NCBI RefSeq assembly: GCF_037975245.1
Contig: NC_092574.1
Span: 6,810,713-6,874,712 of the forward strand
Length of the DNA: 64,000 nucleotides
Source of the DNA: Apostichopus japonicus
Lineage: Eukaryota > Echinodermata > Holothuroidea > Aspidochirotida > Stichopodidae
Direction of reading: 5' to 3'
Shown here in pieces: positions 46,881 to 56,639 of the stretch; the stretch's first letter is position 1, and every line of letters starts with the position of its first letter. Below the pieces are notes generated by a model, which saw only the letters and a program-made list of their open reading frames with translations, did no database searches and was not told the DNA's origin. The translations under genes were made by a program, and so were the position numbers.

Positions 46881-49186
46881 AACCACGGTGAACACTTGTT
46901 CCTTCTACTTTTGTGTTTTGCGACATACTGTACTTCCCATGCGTTCCCAACACAATAAATACTGCTACTACTAGGCTTCTATACTATAGACTACAGACTA
47001 GTATACATGGCCTCGGCCTATATAAAATGAACAAGGCACTGGACCAACCGCTCTGCCGAATCCGAGTGAGCGTGAAAATATCTCAATAAGTTCACCTTTA
47101 CAATCTACCTGACCTCCTTTTGGACAATACGCTCTGATCTGTCGAAGAAAATACTTCATTCAGTTATTATAGGGTAGTCAAATTCGTTTCTGAGAATGTG
47201 AGATTTGAGAAAATAAAAAACTATTTTCTTGAATTTTCCATAATACACTAAGTAATGCAAAATGGCCTAACCAACTCGACGGACACATCTTTTATATTAT
47301 ACTACAAACAGACAAATAATTGTAATTTACGGACTATGTGTTCTACAGGAACATAACAAGCAATATTTCAGTCTTTTGTTAATCAGGCCTAAAACATGGG
47401 ATTTAAAGGTTTAAGTTTGCCAGTTTGGTTTAAAGATGCCGTAGCCAATGATATAGTGTTTCGGGTGTACGCAAGTACGGGCTTCCGTTTCCTCGTGGTT
47501 TTGTGGGGAATAACCAGTTTGGTTCATGGGGGAATAGTCGGTTGCCGATGTGTGCCGATGTTAGCCTTCTATACGCTAAAACATAAAATGGTAAAATTGA
47601 CAGCAACCTATTTTTTTATTTGGAAACCTTTCTCCATTGCATCGGTCAGAGTTGGACATAATTCCGATTTTGCTGTTTGTGCAAAACAGATTACGTAAAA
47701 GAGTTTGGATGAGTTTCAACTCCATTAATGACAGAGTTGAAAGAGGTAGAAACAAATGGTATTGCCACGTCTTCTAGGATTATTGTCATTACTGTTGGGT
47801 AGGTATGTACGAATCCACAATGGAACACGGAAATGATTGTTGCAGACATTGTTGAGATGGTGACAACAGCTTGGGTAAATTGTCAAAGCTCAGTGTAAAT
47901 TTTTTTCGCAGATTTGATTGAAACAATTTTTTGACTGCATACATTGTTTTTTATCCTCACCATAACACGAAGCCTAGATTTCACTACCGGTATCTCATAC
48001 ATTACCCTCCAACACATGCTTGATTTTGGACCACTAGCTGGTTCACTGTTGGACATTGCTCTTTGAGGGGAAAACACATACACTTTAAAGAGCTGCAGTC
48101 TAACAGAACGAAACACAGGAAGAACATCTGTAAAACATTATGCTTACAGACATGACTATCACCAATCATGTTGCAGAAGAAATGCAAATTTGCTGTCTCA
48201 TACTGTAACTGTACTCAACATACATGTGGAAGTATAAGGTCAATGGTAGGCCTATATACAGACGATACAAATTGCACTGTTACCTGTCACAACTGGCTTC
48301 TAGAGGATGTGCACACTGCAAAGTAAGTTGATTGCAATGACTGCATGTACATAGTGGCTGGGTTGTGCAGTAATCCTACCTGCATATTCACATTTCCCAG
48401 TATTACCAGCTGGTAGAGTTTGATTCATGGTTATATAAGCCGGAAATTTATTACAAATATACATTACATATTTACATTACAAGACGATTCCAAGATATTG
48501 CTGCGGGATAATAATCATATTTTGGTTTGATTGCAGGGAGAAAAATCAAGTGGGACAAGTTGGTTGTAATGCATGAATGTGTTTACAAACTGCATTAGCA
48601 GCAGAATATGCAAACATATACATGTGTTATTCATTAGTAATATATAGGTGAATTATGGTATTATGAAATATACGTAGATGGCAACCCATATATGAATAAA
48701 TTGATCCCATTGTAGCATATTCTCACTGCTAAAGCATGTGTCCCATAGGCTTTTACTCGCCGTCTTGACTTTACTTGGTTGGGTGGACGGCAGGTGTGAC
48801 TTGTTGCCTTGCTAAGCAGATTTTAGCTATTTGAGTATGATTGAAGGGCAAAATGTGTCATATTAGGAACGTGCATATCTTAGAAATAGCATGTCCACTG
48901 TTATTGAAATGTAAATAAAGTGGCCATATTTGTAAGTAGTATATACAGTGTGAGATACCCCGTATCTCATTAAATGATCGTATAAGTATATACGGTACCG
49001 GTAAAGAGAGTCAGTAGATGAGAAGTTAACATTGGTGCATGTGCATTGAATTATAGTAGTATATAGTTATATACAAACATATATGTGACACCTTAATCTA
49101 TTAATCACAAAACCAATTGCTGTACATCATTTGTAATTCCTCAATCATCTTATACTGTGAATGAAGCATAAACAGACCTGTGTAAA
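46881..49186. other. no supported gene
   Basis: Includes a 100-codon plus-strand open frame at 47396-47698 without a recognised domain, neighbour exon or splice context. It is not called. Confidence 0.4.
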
Positions 49187-49194
49187 TAAAATAG

Positions 49195-49578
49195 CAAGGG
49201 CGTAGGAACCGGGGGGGCTGGGGGGGGGGGGGCGCCAGCCCCCCCCCCCCCCAGTGAAAAAGGTGGAGGGGCGGAAGTATCATTCCGCCCCCCCCCCCCC
49301 CACTTCGCAAGTCAAAAACCCCCTTTTTCATTTCCAAATGAGAAAAAAAAATCTCATTTGGAGCACCAAATTGCATCTAAGGCCAGGTGAAAATACAAAA
49401 TTAAGTTTACAAAATGGAGTGGGTGTTGAAGTGTGCTATATTGCACCAAATTGGGCCACCTGGAAATGCAAAAAAATCCAAAGGGGGAGGGGGACACCCC
49501 CTCCCCTTAGACCCCTCCCCCAGGCCGGCCATCAGTCTTCAGCCCCCCCCCACTCAAAAATAACTTCCTACGCCACTT
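49195..49578 (-). mobile_element. hAT-like MITE family H1, copy 2
   Basis: 384 bp in reverse orientation with the same internal marks. The perfect TSD is TAAAATAG at 49187-49194 and 49579-49586. The terminal base at 49578 is changed (CACTT where CACTG is expected). Confidence 0.9.
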
Positions 49579-49637
49579 TAAAATAGCAATATAATAGTAA
49601 TAAAATATTACAGGGCATATGGAGAGGGTATATAGAG

Positions 49638-49930
49638 AGCGTGGTGGCCAATTGGCTAAGGCGTCGGACTCGTGATCCAAGGATTGCTGGTTCGACTCCT
49701 GCCTAGTTAATTACGTTGTGTCCTTGGGCAGATGCTTTATCTCACTTGCCTCTCTCCACCCAGAGGTTAAATGGGTACCTGTGAGGTAACTTGTCATTTG
49801 GGCGCAGTATATATCTGCTGCCGACTGGAGGGATTGTCTTTGGGACAGGTTATCATTGACCAGGGGTAATATAACGTCTGTAAAGCGCGTTGAGACCTAT
49901 CGCTGGTGTAAAGCGCTGTATAAAAATCAA
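49638..49930 (+). mobile_element. tRNA-derived SINE
   Basis: The head holds A-box-like TGGCCAATTGGCTAAGG (49645 on) and B-box GGTTCGACTCC (49689-49699). The body has 'ccttgggcagatgcttta', 'ctctctccacccag' and 'aaatgggtacctgtgagg'. The tail has 'gtaaagcgcgttgagacc' and 'taaagcgctgtataaaaatc'. This architecture is familiar from marine deuterostome tRNA-SINEs (inference). The AT-rich end merges with flanking sequence. Confidence 0.75.
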
Positions 49931-50064
49931 ATATTTATATTATTATAATTATACTTTAATGAAAAACAATCTGTTGGCTGCCATTAACAAGTCCTACATG
50001 GGAAAAAGTTTACAGTAATGATTTTTTTTGTGTGGAGATAAACATGCGTGATATGAAACATTAA

Positions 50065-50365
50065 AGGGTGTGAAGACTCGCGCAAAAAGAAACGTCTAAT
50101 GCCGGTAATCTGAACTAGTTTCGAATGAGGTGTAACAGAAGTGTTAGACACCACCATCGATTCCAGAAAATACACACAGCTTGCTACCGTCGGTAATTAG
50201 ACACTAGTGTACAGTCAGTACATACAGCTGCGGTCAATACACACAGCACAGTGTATAAACGATAGAGCGATGGACATCTCAGGTCCAGCTAAAGATAACA
50301 AGGTATCACGTTTCATTACTGTCTGTATTTTGTAGCGCACGCGGTTTGGGGCGAGTCTTCAATGC
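50065..50365 (+). mobile_element. TTAA MITE family, copy C, right end shortened
   Basis: The left end follows TTAA at 50061-50064. The element matches copies A and B but lacks about 50 bp before 'cgcggtttggggcgagtctt', and it loses the last few bases and the right TTAA. Confidence 0.7.
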
Positions 50366-50904
50366 TGTCCAGGAGTCTTTTCTAAATAGTTGCTGTCTGT
50401 TTACTTATAAATTTGTAAGATTTTTTTTCTTTTTCTTTTTGCTGAGGAAAGCTGAGTGTACTCAGCTGTGCATAATTAGTCCCGTAATGATTCAAATGCC
50501 AAGGCTGTAGCCACAATCAGCAGTTTAGAATTTAGGAAATAATAAATGCAAACATGAATGATCCCTACATAGTCAGAACTGTCTTGATGTTTTTTATTAG
50601 TATTAGTCCTGTAATATATAAGAAAATTGGATGAACTTTTGTGGGCTGTCATGTATTTAATTTATTACCATCTTATTTTGAAATACCAGTGTTCACTCCA
50701 TAGTCTTGTTTACGAGAATATATAAGTGAAGAATTATACCGGCATTTCTGTGGCTGTCAAGGTTCACGGGAGGCACGAAGTTTGGTTTGTATGGAACGCG
50801 AAAAGGGAAAACTGATTTCGTTGTCTAAACTAAGCTTGTTGTTGTCTAAACTAAAGTTGTTGCTGTTGTTTTACCACGTTGATTTACCACGTGGTTGCTC
50901 AAAC

Positions 50905-51856
50905 CATGGGGTACACGTTGTCAGTCCGACACGTTTTCAGTCCGAAAATAAAATGCACGTTCTCAGTCCGAAAAAACGAGTTTTCAGTCCGACACGTTTT
51001 CAGTCCGAAAATAAAATACACGATTTCAGTCCGAAAATGAAATACACGTTTTCAGTCCGAAAATAAAATACACGTTTTCAGTCCGAAAATGAAATACACG
51101 TTTTCAGTCCGAAAATAAAATACACGTTTTCAGTCCGAAAATAAAATACACGTTTTCAGTCCGAAAATGAGATACACGTTTTCAGTTAGGGAATGAAAGC
51201 AGTTTTAATGCCATAATATCACCAATAAACGGTGACAGCCCGAACGGATAGTAAACAAATTGATTGAATCTTTTGTATTAAGTCTCACATCACCGGCCTC
51301 AACAAAGTCTTGGGACCCCTTAACAACTATCAGTTCTACAAACATATGTAATCCGTTCTTCGCTCCTTAATCAGCTTCCTGTATATTCATGGTTTGTTTG
51401 GTTCTAATTCCATCAATGCAATTTACACTTTAAACCTAGCGTCATACTTTCATTGTGTTACACTTTGTGCTTTTCATTCGACTACCAATATTGCTGACGA
51501 AGGTCCCAGGGGACCGAAAATTCCAATATATTTTCTAAAACTTTACTCCTTATTTGTCAATTATGAGTATATACGAAAGATTCAATCGATTTCTTTACTA
51601 TCAGTTCGGGCTGTCACAGTTAATTGGTGATATTATGGCATTAAAACTGCTTTCATTCCCCAACTGAAAACATTTTCGGACTGAAAACGTGTATTTCATT
51701 TTCGGACTGAAAACGTGTATTTCATTTTCGGACTGAAAACGTGTATTTCATTTTCGGACTGAAAACGTGTATTTTATTTTCGGACTGAAAACTTGTCGGA
51801 CTGAAAACTTGTCGGACTGAGGGGTGTACCCCAAACCATGGAGGTAAAACCTCCAT
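50905..51856. mobile_element. foldback element with tandem-repeat arms, perfect 8-bp TSD
   Basis: The left arm holds about nine tandem ~27-bp units ('cacgttttcagtccgaaaat') and then unique sequence to about 51280. The right arm (about 51570-51830) repeats both in inverse order, with 'ttttcggactgaaaacgtgt' units. The TSD is GCTCAAAC at 50897-50904 and 51857-51864. The left end is CATGGGGTACAC; the right end carries an extra small palindrome CATGGAGGTAAAACCTCCAT. No protein is encoded. Confidence 0.85.
51488..51529 (+). ncRNA. hammerhead-ribozyme-like motif in the foldback loop
   Basis: Order seen: ATATTG, CTGACGA, then GGTCC paired with GGACC, then GAAA, ATTC, CAATAT. ATATTG and CAATAT pair perfectly as stem I, GGTCC/GGACC as stem II, and AATT would make the very short stem III known from Penelope-like element hammerheads, with cleavage expected after the C. 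One extra A sits between CTGACGA and stem II. Unproven. Confidence 0.35.
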
Positions 51857-52039
51857 GCTCAAACTCACGTTGATGTCTTAACTTCCGTTGTCTGAACATA
51901 TATAGGTCGATGTCTCAACTTACGTTGTTGCCATCGGCGCTGTTCAAAGTTGCTCAACCGCGTAATGTAAACCAGAATGCAAAATGCATTGAGGTTTTGA
52001 TGACTTCAGTGCACTAGATTTCTGCTTGTTAGTATAAGC

Positions 52040-52091
52040 ATGGAGCTATATAGCTCCATGGTATAAGCATGGAGCTATAAACAACTCCCTG
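52040..52091. mobile_element. two adjacent CATGGAG-type nano-palindromes sharing a thrice-repeated 8-bp site
   Basis: GTATAAGC occurs at 52032-52039, 52061-52068 and 52092-52099. Between them lie a 21-bp palindrome (ATGGAGCTATATAGCTCCATG) and a 23-bp imperfect one (ATGGAGCTATAAACAACTCC plus CTG). Confidence 0.7.
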
Positions 52092-52537
52092 GTATAAGCA
52101 GAACAAGCTGTTACAATAGAAATGGCCCAAACCACCATTTTGATACAATAACACTATGGCATGATAAACACAGGTCAGTCTACTGTACGTGGCTATACAC
52201 ACCTCCACCAAAAACAATAGGGGTCTTGGAGGTCCAAGTCCATTTGGGGTCACTAGAGGTCAAATTGTGAAAAACTTGTAAACACGATAACTCAAAAAGG
52301 GAAGGTTGGACGAATCTCATTTTAAGTATGTAGTTGTGACACGTTCAGTAAAAGATTTTATTGAGGTCAAAGGTCATGTGGAGTCACCAGACGACAAATT
52401 GTGGAAACCTTGTTTTATAAGCTACCGTATCTCCCACTGCCAGCCTATCAGATAACATGTGCGTTACGCCTCATACGAATAGAAGGCTGTACGGAAAACA
52501 ACTTTCAAAATGTTATAGGCTATGCATAGGCCTATAC

Positions 52538-52925
52538 GCTGTGAATGTCGGAAATCAACTATAACGAATTTCTAGACAAAAAACCAGCATAAAAATACTG
52601 CACTGTTAAGCTGATTTCATTGAACCCCTTCAACAATGTGTAGAGATACGCTGTGAATGTCGGAAATCAAGTAAAACGAGTATCTAGACAAAATGGCAAG
52701 GCCGGCATAAAAATAGCCTACTGCACTTTTAATCCTATTTATTGGAGCTCCTTAAACCATGTGTAGAGATATGCTGTCAATGTCGGAAATCAAGTAAAAC
52801 GAGTATCTAGACAAATTGCCGACATAAAAATGCTGCACTTACAAATTATTTATTTGAACCATGATGTATGGATACCGGTACTTTGTGAATGTCGGCAATC
52901 AAGTACAACGAGTGACAGTAATATT
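52538..52925. repeat. four-unit satellite, period about 107-123 bp
   Basis: Units begin 'gtgaatgtcggaaatcaagt' near 52540, 52652, 52775 and 52884. They share 'aaaacgagtatctagacaaa', 'cataaaaat' and 'ctgcact'. No ORF. Confidence 0.85.
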
Positions 52926-54825
52926 ACTAGAGACAAAAGTTCTCGTCCCGATCGAACACCAATTGCGTTTATTATATGACCTATACTTTTACTAGTGTAG
53001 TTGTATGGATGCGATCGTATCACTGCCTGTACTTTGTGAATGCTCTACACAATATATATGGCAGATGCATCATGTCATCCAGTGCCCTAGCTTCGCTGTT
53101 TTACAGGGGCGGCCAACCGACCTTCATTTCGCCTGCCCTGCCACTCTTTCCTCCTCGCCAACTCCGTATATAGTACCTCCACTCCTCCATGCTTTGACCT
53201 TGCAGCGATTTCACCAGCAACCCCACTCTTCAAATATCCCCGTACCTGCAAGTGTGCATATTTCGCTAAATTCCACGTATCAGGCCTGTTCAAACTTTGG
53301 AGTTTCAACACACATGATCATATCATACACATAGCCGTAGTCAAAACTCGAGTGAATCTTGGATGATTCTTTTCTTGCATAACATGTTAGCGGTCTTTTT
53401 ATTCATTTTTCATTATCAACTCTCAATACGGAGAGAACAAAACATACTGTGAGATGAAAAGTCCTTTTCAGTATCAGGGATGTAGTTGACTAAGATGAAC
53501 TGGTCGATAGAGGCATAGTCCTGACTAACATTATTTAGTCATCTGGACTACCGTAACTTGTGCTTAGAGATGCATGGAGACTAAAATGGGTTTCCACTTT
53601 TTATACTCATCTTGTCTAGGAAATTATGGAGCACGGTAACCAAGGCAGTGCGATCTTTTCTCTTATATAACCCGAATTTTGCAAAATTATGTATTTTAGT
53701 GAAGTAGCCTATGAGATTTAAGAAATTCACTGGGTGGGCAGGGTTTAATTTTGTTTGCCCCACCAAGTGGTTATTTTTCTAATATGATGGTTTGGAAACA
53801 TTGAATTTCTGATTTTTCATTCAATTATGGTATACGATTTTAATGTATCGTATAATAGTGATGTCAACATTGTTCCATAAACCATCGCTTATGTGCTATT
53901 TACTGGAAAACAAAGAAAAGAGGGTGTTTTACTCATTTTTTTTTGGTAACTAAGGTGACCAGACGTCCCAGATTTTAGGAGACATTGTCTCTGGATTAAA
54001 AGTGTCCCTGGGAATTTGTCTGAATTTTATGATATACCATCCCTGGAATATTCCTGAAATTTGTAAAAAAGACCCTGTGAATTGTTTCTTTGAACCCGCG
54101 TGGCCTCCAATTCGTATATATAGAAGCAGCTTTTTATTGTCTGAACTAAAGGCTACGAACTGAATGTAACATTTCATTGCTCACGGAAAAAAAGCAACCT
54201 AGATCATTGAACGATTAAATATAGCCTGTAATTCACGCAACACAGCATGTTGCACTTTTAGATTTATACAAATCCTTGTTTCTGAATAAAGAGTTCTAAC
54301 CTTTGTCATTTGACAAAACCTGGTTTCTACCTATCTATCTCTCTATATCTAGAAAAAACAATGAAAAATCAAAACGGAATCATGAAAATTGAAGATAACG
54401 TTTCTTTAAGCTCTATCTCGATTACAATATTTTCTGTATTTGATATCTCATGTTTTTTCTAAAAAATAGAGGTAAATCAGAAAACGTTTATTAATAATTA
54501 AATATTTAAAATTCATCAATTTATCTCTCCCGCGATCGATGAATGGCGGTACGCCCTACTTACGTATGTCTTTGAATTATTCGGAAGGGTATTCGAGTAA
54601 CACTACATGCCTTTTAGCTAGCTCACGTTCCATTCAAATACCTGTTATATTACGAAATACGTATCTATCTGCCAGCATCTTTGTCTTTCTATGTAAACAT
54701 TCACACATGACTGTGCGTATAGTGTATATGTGATAAATGATATTAAAATAACATTTTACGGTTATGTTTTATGCACATGTTGATCTTCTATGTATGACAT
54801 GCACATTTCTTGTATTACATGTACG
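52926..54825. other. nothing recognised
   Basis: AT-rich with no coding or repeat structure that could be supported. A 109-codon open frame at 53005-53334 has no recognisable content. Confidence 0.45.
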
Positions 54826-54833
54826 ATCCAATA

Positions 54834-55179
54834 CAGTGGCGTAGGAAGGTACTTTTGAGTGGGGGGGGGGGGCTAAAGACTGATGGCCGACCTGGGGGAG
54901 GGGTCTAAGGGGAAGGGGACACCCCCTCCCCTTTGGATTTTTTTGGCATTTCTAGGTGGCCTCAGATGCAATTTGGTGCAATATAGCACACTTCAACACC
55001 CACTCCATTTTTTAAAAATTTTTGCATTTTCACCTGGCCTTAGATGCAATTTGGTGCTCCAAATGAGATTTGTTTTCTCATTTGGAAATGAAAAAGGGGT
55101 TTTCTGACTTGCGGAGCGGGGGGCGGAATGATACTTCCGCCCCCCTATATTTTTCAGCCCCCCGGTTCCTACGCCCTTG
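54834..55179 (+). mobile_element. hAT-like MITE family H1, copy 3
   Basis: 346 bp, perfect TSD ATCCAATA at 54826-54833 and 55180-55187. It lacks part of the right subterminal G/C-rich block present in copy 1. Confidence 0.92.
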
Positions 55180-56035
55180 ATCCAATATAATTCCGCTCTT
55201 CGTTCCTGTGAGTATTCACGTGTCTAAAGTTACAAATTTCAAACACATTCTAAAACCAAACAAACCTGGGATGTCTAGACGAAGCCGCATGGATCCCACG
55301 TGGGCATTTCTTATAGGCCTTATTGTATAGGCTTCCCATCCGCATATAACAAACGTCCGCTTTACGAGAATGCTACAAACATATACACAACTAATAACTA
55401 CAGTATATGTACATATTGTACATATTTAACGTGCTAGAATATATGACAGATTGGGACAACTTTCAAGAAAAGTCAAAATCACTTACCCGGTAAAAATGGC
55501 AGAATTTGCGATAGATAATTTTATATATGTATTTCCACGATGACGGCGATGTCGCGTGCACAGTAATAATGAACCACAATTCCACGATGCTTTGTCCTCA
55601 TGCAGAATGTTAAGTAAACAACAGGAACAGCTTGAATAAAGTAATTGATATTCTGTTGCTATGGGATCGAGGAAAGAACTAATTAGTAATATCCATGATC
55701 ACCAGGTGTCACTATTGTCAATGATTACATCTGTAAAGATATAGCTAAAACTATATAAACCCTTTATGTCGAGTTTATCCTGCAGGCGTTCCTCCTCGCC
55801 TTTGTTGCTCTAGGTAACTAACTTTAATGTAACACAAATTATTACATTTAACATAGGCTATCACGCTATAAGGAAGTATCAAGCTTGATTACGACATGCA
55901 CATGTAACATGATTAAGGATCGGTATTGACAAAGGTCTATACACAGACATCAACTGGGCATTTATTAACAGAAAGTAAAACTATTATTATATACTTCATA
56001 TATACTTTGTACTTGTCTAGACAATGAGTAAGTAC

Positions 56036-56539
56036 GGAATTACGGAAGCGTAGAACGGACATTGCATTGACGAGTTACTGACTTGACAAAACGACAATTA
56101 TCTGCAAACCGACGAGCTGAAGAGATTGTAACGTGACAAAATTCAGAAAATTGACCGTTTGGGATAACGGATCTCGTCAATGCATCAATTTTCTGCAAAT
56201 TTTACAAAATTCAGAAAATTGACTTGATTAGTTACTTCGTCAGTTACCGTACTCTTCCAAACCTAAATTTTCTGAATTTTGTCATTTTGTCGAGAAAGTA
56301 GTAAGTGTGCAACTCGTCAATTTGCAGAAAATTGATGCATTGACGAGATCTGTTTTCTCGTTAACACGTCAATTTTCTGAAGTTTGTCATTTTGTCGAGA
56401 TTGTAGTTAGTAACTGATCAACTCGTCAATTTGCAGAAAATTGATGCATTACCATCTCGTCAACTCGTCAATTTGCAGATAATTGTCTTTTTGTCAAGTT
56501 GATAACTCGTCAATGCAATGTCCCTTCTACGCTTCCGTA
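56036..56539. mobile_element. foldback element with TACGGAAGC ends, copy 2
   Basis: The left arm (TACGGAAGCGTAGAACGGAC, then 'attgcattgacgagtta') is inverted at the right end (closing GCTTCCGTA at 56539). Arms hold repeated 'aaaattcagaaaattgac' and 'gtcaattttctgaa' blocks. AGTAAGTAC flanks it at 56027-56035 and 56540-56548, a 9-bp direct repeat. Mutator-like elements make 9-bp TSDs, so that group is possible. Confidence 0.75.
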
Positions 56540-56597
56540 AGTAAGTACTTTCATTGTTTAAATTTCTTTACATGAAGTTTGTTGGGATTGCTGATAC

Positions 56598-56631
56598 CAT
56601 GGAGCTATAAACAGTCTGTTTATAGCTCCAT
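56598..56631. mobile_element. CATGGAG nano-palindrome with perfect 8-bp TSD
   Basis: A 34-bp insert, CATGGAGCTATAAACAG, one base, then its reverse complement less the final G. It is flanked by GCTGATAC at 56590-56597 and 56632-56639. Confidence 0.7.
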
Positions 56632-56639
56632 GCTGATAC

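Noticed and set aside
47396-47698. 100-codon plus-strand frame
   Set aside because: Looks protein-like in places, but no recognisable domain, no flanking exons and no conservation evidence. Left uncalled.
49640-49712. tRNA gene on the plus strand
   Set aside because: Only a tRNA-like head of a SINE. The body and tail follow without a terminator.
50930-51190. CRISPR-like array of ~27-bp repeats
   Set aside because: Units are directly abutting, with no unique spacers of constant length, and the array is mirrored as an inverted copy. It is part of a foldback element in a eukaryotic context.
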